64,000 bases of DNA from Pedobacter steynii (lineage in GTDB: Bacteria > Bacteroidota > Bacteroidia > Sphingobacteriales > Sphingobacteriaceae), in NCBI RefSeq assembly GCF_900103665.1, contig NZ_FNGY01000012.1, forward strand, positions 1-64,000, in the 5' to 3' direction. Below, one piece after another: positions 17,482-26,617 of this stretch (within the stretch, counting starts at the first letter, position 1; each line of letters begins with the position of its first letter). The translations under genes and the position numbers were made by a program. Below the pieces are notes generated by a model. That model made no database searches and was not told the DNA's origin. It saw nothing but the letters and a program-made list of their open reading frames with translations.

Positions 17482-18846
17482 CTATTTTTTAGCCGTTTTA
17501 GTCCAGATTTTTAACTCATCACATTTGTTGTAATCTTCGTCAATTCTGATGTAGGTATTTTCTCTTCTTTTCTCGAACCATTCGCTCAGGATACGGTCGA
17601 TTTTACCTTGTTGTGCTCTTTCTTTGAACTTGGCATAATCTTGTTCCAGATTTCCTTTATGAGGTGGAATTTTAGATTTAAGGTAAAGTAATTTATAGCC
17701 TTCTTTACCATCCTGTCCTGTGAAAAGGACCGGTTGAGAGATCTCACCAACTTTCATGGTATCTACCACTAAGAATACTTTAGGATCAAGCTTATCAGCA
17801 GGGATAAAGGTGGTTCTTGCAGTTACGTTATCTGCATAAAGGATCATCCCGCCATTGTACTGAGATTCTTTGTTATCTGAATATAAAGATGCTGCTGTAG
17901 AAAAGGTGATTTTACCGGTTTTAATGTTTGTGTAAAGACTATCCGCCTGAAGCTTCACGCGATCTAAACTCTGTGGAGTGGTTTGAGGACGAATCAAAAT
18001 GTGACGGGCCTGAACCTGTTCACCACGACGTTCGATTACCTGTAAGATGTGGAAACCATGCTCTGATTCGAAAACAGGAGAGAGTTCACCGGCTTTCAGT
18101 TTGAAAGCCCATGCGGTAAATTCTTTCACCATTCTGGTCCGGTCAAAGAATCCCAGGTCACCACCATCAGGTGCCGATCCCGGATCTTCAGAGTAGGATT
18201 TTGCAAGGAACGCAAAGTCTTCTCCACTTTTTACCCTAAGTCTTAAAGCATCGATTTTATCATAGAATTTTTGTTTCTCTGCTTTGGTCAGTTTTGGGTG
18301 AAGCACGATCTCTCCAACCTCAAACTCTGTAGGAATATCAGGAAGGCTGTCTTTCTTGTACCCGTCAAAATATTTTTTAACCTCCAAAGGAGTAATGCTT
18401 ACGTCCTGTGTGATGTGGGCCTGCATCTTGTTAGAGATCAGCTGCTCTTTTAAATCAGGTCTGATCTCGTCTTTGTACTGGAGAACAGAGCGGTTTAAAA
18501 ATTGTTCCAGACGCTCTTGTCCGCCGGCACGCTGGATCTGCATACGCATCCTTTTATCGACTTCTTCATCTACCTGCGCTTCTTCCACAGTGATGGAGTC
18601 AATTTCTGCCTGTTGTTTCAGCAGTTTCTGGGCAAGCATCTGTTGCAAAATATAGCATTTTACCTTTTCATCAGCCGGATTTCCCGAATTCAGATATTGT
18701 GCATATTGCTGGTTCAGGTCCGATAATAAAATGATATTGTTCCCTAATACTGCAACCACTTTATCTATATTTTTCTTTGCTGGTTGTGCTTGTGCGTTCA
18801 AAAACAAACAGATCAATCCGCCTGCAATCGCTAAAAATTTCTTCAT
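17482..18846 (-). CDS. SurA-like periplasmic peptidyl-prolyl isomerase/chaperone
   Basis: 454 residues from the ATG at 18846, with signal peptide MKKFLAIAGGLICLFLNAQAQ. It contains a SurA N-terminal chaperone domain (about 25-165) and then two parvulin domains. The first (about 175-275) includes FAFLAKSYSEDPGSAPDGGDLGFF and HGFHILQV. The second (about 280-390) includes ARHILIRPQTTP and YSDNKESQYNGGM and is more divergent. Its likely role is folding of outer-membrane proteins in the periplasm. The upstream frame to 18861 adds only five residues before the signal peptide. moxR follows after 4 nt, and a parvulin-less relative lies upstream. Confidence 0.9.
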   Translation of the reverse strand: MKKFLAIAGGLICLFLNAQAQPAKKNIDKVVAVLGNNIILLSDLNQQYAQYLNSGNPADEKVKCYILQQMLAQKLLKQQAEIDSITVEEAQVDEEVDKRMRMQIQRAGGQERLEQFLNRSVLQYKDEIRPDLKEQLISNKMQAHITQDVSITPLEVKKYFDGYKKDSLPDIPTEFEVGEIVLHPKLTKAEKQKFYDKIDALRLRVKSGEDFAFLAKSYSEDPGSAPDGGDLGFFDRTRMVKEFTAWAFKLKAGELSPVFESEHGFHILQVIERRGEQVQARHILIRPQTTPQSLDRVKLQADSLYTNIKTGKITFSTAASLYSDNKESQYNGGMILYADNVTARTTFIPADKLDPKVFLVVDTMKVGEISQPVLFTGQDGKEGYKLLYLKSKIPPHKGNLEQDYAKFKERAQQGKIDRILSEWFEKRRENTYIRIDEDYNKCDELKIWTKTAKK

Positions 18847-18909
18847 TCTATGTACGTTCAATTATATTCTTTTTGCAAATTTAATATTAATAATCTTCAG
18901 GCGGTATAT

Positions 18910-19500
18910 TTATAATTTAGCCAGTTTTCTTAATTCTGCTTCGTATACTTTCACCGGATACTTCTTTCTCAATGCGACCACCCATTCTCTTTCCAGCACG
19001 TCCTGGTAATCATTGATGATCTTTCCTTTAAGCTCTTCGAACGAACCATCCTTATAAAAGAGCTTGTTTCTTTCGTAAAAACTGCGGAGCTGGTCTTCAT
19101 CATTCTGTGCTTTATCCCAAACCTTTAACTCCGAAATGTTAAACATCAATACCGCATTCTTATATTCATTTAAGACCATGGAATACGTTGCTTTTGTGTT
19201 GGAGATCTTCTTCCTGGTACGTAAAGCAGCCTCATAATTCTTTATCTCTGTGAGATAGGCTGTATCCTTGTCAAAGCCCATTTCTATGGCATCGAGTACT
19301 TTAAGCTTGAAATTCAGGTAAAGGTTTAAATAATCTTCCAACTCTTTAAATGCTGCATTTGCAACTCCGGAGTGGTTTTTCTTATAAACCCACATAAATT
19401 CTTTGCTGCCCACAGGCTTCCCATTGATACTCGCCACATTTTGTGCAAATGCGCCGGCAAAGGTTAGGCTGAAGATAATAATGCAATAAGTTTTTCTCAC
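18910..19500 (-). CDS. SurA-like chaperone domain protein lacking a parvulin domain
   Basis: 196 residues, with signal peptide MRKTYCIIIFSLTFAGAFAQ. The pattern VASINGKPVGSKEFMWVYKKNHSG...YLNLYLNFKLKVLDAIEMGFD is that of the N-terminal domain of Bacteroidota SurA/PpiC proteins. The ending (GKIINDYQDVLEREWVVALRKKYPVKV) resembles their C-terminal helix. The parvulin domain normally lying between the two is missing. The protein may hold unfolded clients without isomerase activity. It lies 63 nt upstream of surA on the same strand, probably in one operon. Confidence 0.8.
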   Translation of the reverse strand: MRKTYCIIIFSLTFAGAFAQNVASINGKPVGSKEFMWVYKKNHSGVANAAFKELEDYLNLYLNFKLKVLDAIEMGFDKDTAYLTEIKNYEAALRTRKKISNTKATYSMVLNEYKNAVLMFNISELKVWDKAQNDEDQLRSFYERNKLFYKDGSFEELKGKIINDYQDVLEREWVVALRKKYPVKVYEAELRKLAKL

Positions 19501-19613
19501 GAAAGATATATACTATAATATATTTTAAGGCATAAAAGTAACAAATAAAGGCGCTATAATAAGATATTTAACTAATTTTAACAGAAAAAAGATTTCCAAT
19601 AAAATCAGCATTA

Positions 19614-20198
19614 ATGGCCAGCCAACTTACAACTAACGGAGACGCTTTACGTTTATTTTTTACAGATGATATTTATTTGATTAGAGGAGAGGAGATTTTA
19701 TCAACGGATGAAGTAATTGTTTCTGAAAGTCAGTCGGTTATGATGGTTTCTGAGCCTCCGGTTAGCCCGGTAGTTTCGCTGCCAATTCCTGTAGAAACGC
19801 CAAAAGAAAGCCCATCTTTTAAATTTCTGGGGAAAAACAGTCGCAATATTCTTATTCTCGTAAATGACCCAGAACATGAGGTCAGCGATGAGAAAGGACG
19901 GGAATTATTGCGTAAGATCGTCAAATCAGTAAACCTCAGTGCCAATGATTTTGCCCTGTTGAATTACGCTGGTTATCGCGGAACAAGCTATGCACAATTG
20001 CAGCAGCATTTTTCCAGTGTGCTGATCTTTGTTTTTGGTGTGACACCTGAGCAATTGAAAATGAAAACATACCCTCAGAACAGCATTGTGCTGGAAGAAG
20101 GGGTCAGGTTGATTTTCTCTTCAGAGTTGAAGACGCTGGAGGAAGATCCTGCAGGAAAGAAAGTATTATGGGCCAGCCTTAAACAATTAGGATTATGA
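19614..20198 (+). CDS. Conserved-looking soluble protein of unknown function (weakly DNA polymerase III psi-like)
   Basis: 194 residues without signal or membrane segment. After a variable N-terminal part (1-70, with acidic and Pro/Val-rich stretches) comes a compact alpha/beta domain: ILILVNDPEHEV, LLRKIVKSVNLSANDFALLNYAGY, SVLIFVFGVTPEQL, and the end LEEDPAGKKVLWASLKQLGL. The order of elements and the D-P-x(4)-LW ending recall HolD, the psi subunit of the DNA polymerase III clamp loader. This is a resemblance by eye only. The stop overlaps the rdgB start (ATGA), so the two are translationally coupled. Confidence 0.6.
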   Translation: MASQLTTNGDALRLFFTDDIYLIRGEEILSTDEVIVSESQSVMMVSEPPVSPVVSLPIPVETPKESPSFKFLGKNSRNILILVNDPEHEVSDEKGRELLRKIVKSVNLSANDFALLNYAGYRGTSYAQLQQHFSSVLIFVFGVTPEQLKMKTYPQNSIVLEEGVRLIFSSELKTLEEDPAGKKVLWASLKQLGL

Positions 20199-20785
20199 GA
20201 CAAGAACTGGTATTTGCCACCAACAATAAACATAAGACAGAAGAAGTCAGCAAACTTCTGCTGAACGAATATAAGGTACTTAACCTTTCGGACATCGGTT
20301 GTACTGTAGACATCCCGGAAACTGGAGATACTTTTGAGGAGAATGCTTTTTTAAAAAGCAGCTATGTAGTGGAAAACTACCAGCTGGATTGCTTTGCAGA
20401 CGACAGTGGGCTCGAGATTGAAGCGTTGAATAATGAGCCCGGGGTTTATTCTGCCAGGTATTCTGGACAGAAAGACGATCAGGTGAATATGAAACTGGTA
20501 CTTCAGAAGATGAAAGGACTGAGTAATAGAAAGGCCCGTTTTAAAACGGTTATCTCCTTGATTCAGGGCCAAAAAAACTACCTTTTTGAAGGCGTGATAA
20601 ATGGATATATCCTGGAAAATCCCATCGGGGATCAGGGCTTTGGATATGATCCTGTTTTTGTGCCGGAAGGATATGAGCAGAGTTTTGCGCAGATGAACAT
20701 TGAACAGAAGAATCAGATCAGTCACCGGGCAATCGCCATGCGTAAGCTTATTGCTTTTTTAAAGGAGCAACAGCCGGTGCTTTAA
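20195..20785 (+). CDS. rdgB: XTP/dITP pyrophosphatase (RdgB/HAM1)
   Basis: 196 residues. It removes non-canonical purine triphosphates from the nucleotide pool. The family signatures are ATNNKHKTEE (substrate binding), DDSGLEIEALNNEPGVYSARY and GFGYDPVFVPEGY, with SHRAIAM near the end. It starts in a 4-bp ATGA overlap with the preceding gene. Its last 38 bp overlap the 3' end of the convergent OstA-like gene. Confidence 0.95.
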   Translation: MRQELVFATNNKHKTEEVSKLLLNEYKVLNLSDIGCTVDIPETGDTFEENAFLKSSYVVENYQLDCFADDSGLEIEALNNEPGVYSARYSGQKDDQVNMKLVLQKMKGLSNRKARFKTVISLIQGQKNYLFEGVINGYILENPIGDQGFGYDPVFVPEGYEQSFAQMNIEQKNQISHRAIAMRKLIAFLKEQQPVL

Positions 20786-23165
20786 TCACATCGGTTTTAA
20801 GCGGAAGGCCTTTCAGGCTATCCGCTTTAACAGGTGCTTTGGAAAGGCTGTCTGCTTTAACTGCTGCCGGTTTTATCATTCCCGGCTTAATGAGGTTTGT
20901 TTTTGTCGAATCTGTTTTAAGGCTTTCTTTTCCTCCGGTTTGCTTCAATGGCACATTAGGTATCGCACTTCCTTTTTCCGGAACAGCAGCCGGATCATCC
21001 TTATCCTTAGGTTTCAGCGGCATCTTTGGTCCCTTAGGTCCCGGTGCTTTCTTTGCTCCTGGTTTGGGCTTCGGTTTACCATTGATCACTTCTTTTTTCG
21101 ATAAAGGTCTGAGTTCTGGTTTCCAGGTAAATCCGGTCAGGAATACATCTTCTTTGAGCTCTTTTATTGGCGTTCTCGCTCCCTCAGTATCCTTAATGGT
21201 GATGATGTCTTTGATTTCCTTATTTTGAAAAATAATTTTTATCCTGGCACTCACCGTTTGGTTCATTTCTGTATAAATGCTGTCCTTTTCCTTATTGAAA
21301 TAGATACTTTCTGCATTTCCATCTACAAACATCCGGTTCAGTTTACCCTCGATGAAAAAGCCGGTAATGAGTTTCCCTTTAACCTGGTTGTATCTTGCAG
21401 AATCCAGGTTTACGTTTACCATGAACCCGTTGTTGAGCACCTGTGAAGTATTCAGTTGTTTATTTTTCAATTTCAGGTAAATCGTGTCACCAGTTTGTTG
21501 AGACCCTTCTGCCCATAATACAGGATTTCCATACCAGCGTAGTGTAGAATCTGAGCTGGTATAAAACAGAGAATCTGCCCTTGCCTGCATATTCGATTTA
21601 AACACCCTTACATTGTGGTAAGCCTTAATTGCCCTGGTCCTGATCGTATCAGCAGGATTAAAAGGAAGGGAATCGGGAACTGAAGGTTTTGTACCTGGTT
21701 TTGCGACAGGCGTTTTTCCTCCCGGCCCTTTTTTGAGGTCGGTTGCTTTTTTCGGATCAGTACCCTTTTTGGCATCCGTAGTTTTGGCTTTTTTAGGATC
21801 TGCTTTAACAAGCTTAACAGAGTCTTTTGCTATTGCAGGCTGAATGACTTCCGCGGCTTTTAATACGGTTAGAATAGTGCTGTCGGCGAGGATCTGTTTC
21901 GTCGCTTTTTTAACAATGGGGACCTCTTTTGTCTTAATCGGAATGCTGTCTTTTTTCAGTGGAATATTGTCCTTTTTGAGGCTGTCCGTTAATCCGGGGA
22001 TTTTAACTTTCGTACTATCGCTAATGGCAACAGGTTTATTTCCTGTTTTTGGGTCTTTATTGTTCTTGTCGTCCTTTTTTTGTCCTTTTTTTGTTGTTGC
22101 AGATGCAGTTATCCCTTTTTTATCTCCAACTTTCTTCTCATCTTTTTCCTCTTCGCCCATTTCGTTGTCTTTTTTAAGTACCGGAGAGGAGATGAGTTTC
22201 AATGTTTTTAAAAGGACCATTTGTGTTTCCAGTGTATCGGCCCCCATCCACAAGCTGTCGGGACGAAGCTTTTTATCCACCATTACAGAATCTGAAGTGC
22301 CTAATCCTATGTAAGGATTTTTCGTCACAATGGTTCGCTGGTCGATCTTGTAATAATAACCCAGTTGTCCATACATCACCGTTTTATCGGTAGTGTCTTT
22401 AAATACGATATTTCTTACTGCTTTGCCATATCCGGCAATTCCATCATAATATAAGCTGTCTCCTTTTAAAGATTTAGAGCCCTGAGTGTACAGGTTCTTC
22501 TTGCCGAAGTAGGCATATTGTGTTTTGGTATTGTAAGCTCCGTTTTCGGTATAAAGGTTGTCGTCCTTTCCCATAATATTGGTAGGGCCATAAAAATAAG
22601 TCCAGTTGGTAAGGGTGTTATATCTTAAGGTATCTGATTTAATGGTAGATTCGGGTGTAACTACAACGACATTATAACGGAAGTAAGCATCGCGGCTATT
22701 GGAAAAATAATAGCCGTTTTTACTGGTCAGCGTGACATCCTTACTCACAATTTTACCCCCGGTCACATAGGTTCCAACCTTACTGCCGAGGTTGTAATCC
22801 AGAATATTGGTAGTCAATATAGACTCTTTATCAATCATTTTAACATTACTTGTTAAGTGGGCATTTTTGGTGTTCCCATCGTAAGTAAGCCTGTCAGAAT
22901 AAATGTTTATGGTATCGGCCTGGTTGATGTGCACATGATCAAACGCATCAAACATATTTTTTTCTTCATAAAATATGGCACTGTCACAGGCAAGTGTGGC
23001 GTTGTCTTGTTTGAATACGGGGTTCCTTAAGTAGGAAACCGCGCCGGAAGGAGTCTTCTTTACGGTGGTCGTAGTAAAACTTAACAAGAAAATCTTTGTT
23101 TTCTGTTGCGCGAGCAAAGAAAACGGTAATAAGAATAGAATTAAAAAAAGGCGTAATTTCTGCAC
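20748..23165 (-). CDS. Large OstA/LptA-like periplasmic protein
   Basis: 805 residues starting with GTG at 23165 (signal peptide about 1-20, FSLLAQQ). Residues 25-310 carry repeated OstA-like beta segments: LRNPVFKQDNATLACDSAIFY, DTINIYSDRLTYDG, LTSNVKMIDKES, GTYVTGGKIVSKDVTLTSKNGYYF. A low-complexity Lys/Asp/Pro/Thr linker (about 335-500) separates these from more beta repeats (505-690), and then another basic Pro/Lys-rich tail. By analogy with LptA it may help transport lipopolysaccharide across the periplasm. Its 3' end overlaps rdgB by 38 bp. Confidence 0.82.
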   Translation of the reverse strand: MQKLRLFLILFLLPFSLLAQQKTKIFLLSFTTTTVKKTPSGAVSYLRNPVFKQDNATLACDSAIFYEEKNMFDAFDHVHINQADTINIYSDRLTYDGNTKNAHLTSNVKMIDKESILTTNILDYNLGSKVGTYVTGGKIVSKDVTLTSKNGYYFSNSRDAYFRYNVVVVTPESTIKSDTLRYNTLTNWTYFYGPTNIMGKDDNLYTENGAYNTKTQYAYFGKKNLYTQGSKSLKGDSLYYDGIAGYGKAVRNIVFKDTTDKTVMYGQLGYYYKIDQRTIVTKNPYIGLGTSDSVMVDKKLRPDSLWMGADTLETQMVLLKTLKLISSPVLKKDNEMGEEEKDEKKVGDKKGITASATTKKGQKKDDKNNKDPKTGNKPVAISDSTKVKIPGLTDSLKKDNIPLKKDSIPIKTKEVPIVKKATKQILADSTILTVLKAAEVIQPAIAKDSVKLVKADPKKAKTTDAKKGTDPKKATDLKKGPGGKTPVAKPGTKPSVPDSLPFNPADTIRTRAIKAYHNVRVFKSNMQARADSLFYTSSDSTLRWYGNPVLWAEGSQQTGDTIYLKLKNKQLNTSQVLNNGFMVNVNLDSARYNQVKGKLITGFFIEGKLNRMFVDGNAESIYFNKEKDSIYTEMNQTVSARIKIIFQNKEIKDIITIKDTEGARTPIKELKEDVFLTGFTWKPELRPLSKKEVINGKPKPKPGAKKAPGPKGPKMPLKPKDKDDPAAVPEKGSAIPNVPLKQTGGKESLKTDSTKTNLIKPGMIKPAAVKADSLSKAPVKADSLKGLPLKTDVIKAPAVAPLKKQ

Positions 23166-23169
23166 TTTA

Positions 23170-23177
23170 CAAAGTTA
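23170..23177 (-). promoter_or_regulatory. TAnnTTTG box of the OstA-like gene
   Basis: TAACTTTG (minus strand) ends 4 nt before the GTG start at 23165. This supports the GTG choice and predicts a leaderless mRNA. Confidence 0.6.
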
Positions 23178-23414
23178 GTTTTTTGAGTACCATTTCCATT
23201 GAAATATATTTGTTTTTTTCGTGTTATTTATTGATTTTAAAGGTTCTCTGGAACGCTTAGACTCGGTTTACAGGTTGTGAACTGACCATCAACATATAGG
23301 TTTCATTGCTGGCTATCGTTTTTTTTAATGATGATCAAGCTGGTATGAAACGGTAATTACCAGCCTTTAAATTATTGTTTTTTTTAAAGCTATCCCATTG
23401 TGGTTTAAATTAAA

Positions 23415-23422
23415 TATTTTTG
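23415..23422 (+). promoter_or_regulatory. TAnnTTTG box of tilS
   Basis: TATTTTTG ends 4 nt before the tilS ATG, the same spacing as at cysS, lipA and ribH. Confidence 0.6.
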
Positions 23423-23426
23423 AAAG

Positions 23427-24809
23427 ATGTTACCTCTTCAGAATTTTAAAGATTACATCAGCCAAAATGCTCTTTTCATTACAAATGACCGGGTTCTTCT
23501 AGCCGTAAGCGGGGGTAGAGATTCTGTTTTAATGGCTCATCTATTTAAACTCTCCGGATATGATTTTGGTATTGCACACTGTAATTTTAATTTAAGGGGA
23601 GAGGAATCTATGCGTGATGAACATTTTGTGAAAATGTTGTCTGCGACCCTGGATGTCCCTTTTTATGTGCAGCATTTTCAGACCAAGGGATATGCCGCTG
23701 CGCATAAGGTTTCCATACAGATGGCGGCGAGGGATTTGCGTTACCAATGGTTTGAAGAGTTGAGAATCAGGGAAGGTTATGCCTTCATCGCCCTTGCGCA
23801 ACATCAGGATGATGCCATTGAGACGGTTTTGCTTAACCTGACCCGTGGTACCGGAATTGCCGGATTACACGGGATTCTTCCCAAAAGAGGGCATTTAATC
23901 CGCCCCCTTTTGTTCCTCTCCAGAACAGAGATCAATGAGCTGATGGAACGGGCGCATCTCGACTACGTGGAAGACAGCTCCAACCTAAGTACTAATTATG
24001 CCCGGAACAAAATAAGGTTAAAAGTTTTGCCGCAACTGAAAGAGATCAATGGGAATCTGGAGGTTACCTTTCAGCACAACATTCAGCGTTTTGCAGATAC
24101 GGAATTAGTGTTGCAAAAGGTCGTGGCAGATTTAAGCGGGAAGCTTCTAGTTAAAAAACAGGATGGCGTTCACCTTTCCATAGCGGAGGTTAAAAGCTTA
24201 TCCCCGCAGAAACTGCTGTTGTTCGAGGTTTTGAAGCCTTATGGTTTTTCTGAACACCTGGTGGCGGATGTGCTGCAGGCATTGGATAAGCAAAGTGGGA
24301 TTTCATTTTTTAGCACTTCTCATCAGCTGACACTGGATCGGGAAGATCTGATTTTGGTAGCCTTGAGAGATAAGGATGCAATGCCCCGGCAGCACCTGAT
24401 GGTACATTCCCAGGATCTGACTACCGTACTTCCTGAAGGAGAACTGACTATGGTTACCCTTCCCAAATCGAAATTTGAAGAAACGCATTCGTTTAAAAAA
24501 GACCATTTTGAAGCTTACCTCGATGCGGAAAAGCTGATTTATCCGTTAGTATTAAGAAACAGACAAAACGGAGATAAGTTTAAACCGATCGGGATGAGCA
24601 GCTTTAAAAAACTCAGCGACTTCTTCATTGATGAGAAAGTGCCGGTGACGAGCAAGGATGATATTCCTATCCTGGTAAACGGGAATGGCGAAATTATTTG
24701 GGTGATGGGCCTGAGACAGGATAACCGGTATAAGATCACTCCTGCGACGAAAAATGTAACAATATTGACTTTTAGAAATCTACATATTACAATTTCTAAA
24801 CAATCTTAA
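23427..24809 (+). CDS. tilS: tRNA(Ile)-lysidine synthase
   Basis: 460 residues. It converts C34 of tRNA-Ile(CAU) to lysidine so that AUA is read. The PP-loop ATP motif SGGRDS is at 28-33. The catalytic N-terminal domain continues with AHCNFNLRGEESMRDEHFV, HQDDAIETVLLNLTRGTGIAGLHG and NLSTNYARNKIRLKVLP. The C-terminal domain (VLRNRQNGDKFKPIGM...KKLSDFFIDEKVP...WVMGLRQDNRYKITPATK) is complete. It is a single gene with its own promoter box. Confidence 0.96.
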   Translation: MLPLQNFKDYISQNALFITNDRVLLAVSGGRDSVLMAHLFKLSGYDFGIAHCNFNLRGEESMRDEHFVKMLSATLDVPFYVQHFQTKGYAAAHKVSIQMAARDLRYQWFEELRIREGYAFIALAQHQDDAIETVLLNLTRGTGIAGLHGILPKRGHLIRPLLFLSRTEINELMERAHLDYVEDSSNLSTNYARNKIRLKVLPQLKEINGNLEVTFQHNIQRFADTELVLQKVVADLSGKLLVKKQDGVHLSIAEVKSLSPQKLLLFEVLKPYGFSEHLVADVLQALDKQSGISFFSTSHQLTLDREDLILVALRDKDAMPRQHLMVHSQDLTTVLPEGELTMVTLPKSKFEETHSFKKDHFEAYLDAEKLIYPLVLRNRQNGDKFKPIGMSSFKKLSDFFIDEKVPVTSKDDIPILVNGNGEIIWVMGLRQDNRYKITPATKNVTILTFRNLHITISKQS

Positions 24810-24866
24810 GCAGGTTGTTTTACTAAGCAAAGGAAAAAACAAGTAACTTTATTGAAAATTATATAG

Positions 24867-25349
24867 ATGGGGAACCGATACGCATTTTTGGAGAAACAAT
24901 ATATAGGCCGCGATTACATCAGAATATGTATTCGGTTGGTTATGGCTGCATTTTGTTTTGCTGCTTATGTTTATGAGCGTGATCGCGACAATACCCAGGA
25001 CCTGTTTTTGGTGGTAGGTTTTGGAATTATCGGCGTTTCTATTATTCTCCTTTTCATGATTCAGTATAAAACGATCATCGATGATAAAAAAATCCTGATC
25101 GACGGTTTATGGTCTGCCAGAAAGGTGGAGATTGATTTGCATACGATAAAAAGCGTTAGAAAAGATACCTATAGCAATTACTTATTCAACAATCCGGTAT
25201 ATAACCTGCACCGTAAAGGAAGTGTCCGCTTTTATTCTTCCGGAAAAGATGCCGTAGTACTTACCGATCGTGATGGTTTTGAGTACTTTATCGGGACACA
25301 ACGCCCCAATGAGATGTACCTTGTTCTGAAGGACCAGATGAAATCTTAA
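24867..25349 (+). CDS. Membrane protein with a PH-like domain
   Basis: 160 residues. Two membrane helices (about 22-38 and 48-68) are followed by a small beta-rich domain (YKTIIDDKKILIDGLWSARKVEIDLHTIKSVRKD...VRFYSSGKDAVVLTDRDGFEYFIGTQRPNEMYLVLK). That second part resembles bacterial PH domains. It lies between tilS and bshA on the same strand. The function is unknown. Confidence 0.7.
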   Translation: MGNRYAFLEKQYIGRDYIRICIRLVMAAFCFAAYVYERDRDNTQDLFLVVGFGIIGVSIILLFMIQYKTIIDDKKILIDGLWSARKVEIDLHTIKSVRKDTYSNYLFNNPVYNLHRKGSVRFYSSGKDAVVLTDRDGFEYFIGTQRPNEMYLVLKDQMKS

Positions 25350-25420
25350 ATAATTGCAATTGTTTAACACAAAGCTCAGTTTAAGTATTGTACTTTGCAT
25401 CGTAAAACAAATTCGCTAGA

Positions 25421-26566
25421 ATGAAAATAGGTATCGTTTGTTACCCAACTTTTGGAGGTAGTGGAGTAGTTGCTACTGAATTAGGTAAAGCACTTGCTGA
25501 TGAAGGTCACCAGGTCCATTTTATAACTTATAGTCAGCCTGCCCGCCTCGACTTTTTCTCTGCCAACTTATTCTATCATGAAGTATCTGTAAGGGATTAT
25601 CCTTTATTTGATTATGCTCCCTATGAATCTGCACTGGCGAGTAAACTGGTAGATGTCGTACGCTTTGAAAAGCTGGACATTCTGCATGTACATTATGCGA
25701 TTCCACATGCTTCTGCTGCATTTATGGCCAAGCAAATTCTGGAAACTTATGGAATATATATCCCGTTTGTCACTACGCTGCATGGAACGGACATCACCCT
25801 GGTGGGTAAAGACCCAACCTATAAGCCGGTAGTTACTTTTTCCATCAATAAATCTGACGGTGTGACGACGGTATCACAAAACCTGAAAGAGGATACGGAA
25901 AAACATTTTGAGATCACCAATGAGATCAAAGTGATTCCAAACTTTATCGATTTCAACAGGTTTAGCCTGAAGCCTAAAGACCATTTCAAGAAAGCAATCG
26001 CACCTAATAACGAAAGAATCCTGATCCATACCTCTAACTTCAGAAAAGTGAAGCGTACAGGAGATGTGATCAAGACCTTTGAGAAGATTCAACAAAAAAT
26101 CCCTTCCAAACTATTAATGGTAGGAGATGGTCCGGAACGTGCTTATAATGAGCAGCTCTGCCGTGAACTGGGAATTTGTGAACATGTACGCTTCTTAGGG
26201 AAGCAAGATGCGATAGAAGAGATTCTTTCGGTGTCTGACTTGTTCCTGATGCCTTCAGAGTCGGAAAGCTTCGGACTGGCGGCATTAGAGGCGATGGCCT
26301 GTAAAGTTCCTGCAATCACTTCCAACGCGGGTGGTTTGCCAGAATTGAACATTGACGGCTTCTGCGGTTTTATGAGCAATGTAGGGGACGTAGATGATAT
26401 GGCAGCGAAAGGAATCCAGATTCTGGAGAATGATGAGGTGTTACAACGATTTAAAGAGAATGCCTTCATCAGGGCTCAGGATTTTGACCTGAAGAAAATC
26501 CTGCCAATCTATATAGATTATTATAATCAGGTAATAGAGGAAGCGCATAAGCTGAAAATTGTTTAA
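25421..26566 (+). CDS. bshA: N-acetyl-alpha-D-glucosaminyl L-malate synthase (bacillithiol synthesis)
   Basis: 381 residues, GT4 glycosyltransferase. It joins UDP-GlcNAc and L-malate in the first step of bacillithiol synthesis. The BshA N terminus is recognisable (MKIGIVCYPTFGGSGVVATELGKALA), as are HVHYAIPHA, TTLHGTDITLVG and the E-x7-E loop SESESFGLAALEAMACKVP (about 275-293). No other biosynthetic gene (bshB, bshC) is in the window. A strong terminator follows. Confidence 0.93.
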   Translation: MKIGIVCYPTFGGSGVVATELGKALADEGHQVHFITYSQPARLDFFSANLFYHEVSVRDYPLFDYAPYESALASKLVDVVRFEKLDILHVHYAIPHASAAFMAKQILETYGIYIPFVTTLHGTDITLVGKDPTYKPVVTFSINKSDGVTTVSQNLKEDTEKHFEITNEIKVIPNFIDFNRFSLKPKDHFKKAIAPNNERILIHTSNFRKVKRTGDVIKTFEKIQQKIPSKLLMVGDGPERAYNEQLCRELGICEHVRFLGKQDAIEEILSVSDLFLMPSESESFGLAALEAMACKVPAITSNAGGLPELNIDGFCGFMSNVGDVDDMAAKGIQILENDEVLQRFKENAFIRAQDFDLKKILPIYIDYYNQVIEEAHKLKIV

Positions 26567-26570
26567 TCAT

Positions 26571-26610
26571 AAAAAAGCCCTTTGGATCATCCAAAGGGCT
26601 TTTGTTTTTT
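26571..26610. terminator. Bidirectional terminator between bshA and the lactonase gene
   Basis: GCCCTTTGG pairs with CCAAAGGGC around a 5-nt loop, with A and T runs on both flanks. It serves two convergent genes. Confidence 0.92.
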
Positions 26611-26617
26611 AATGCTG

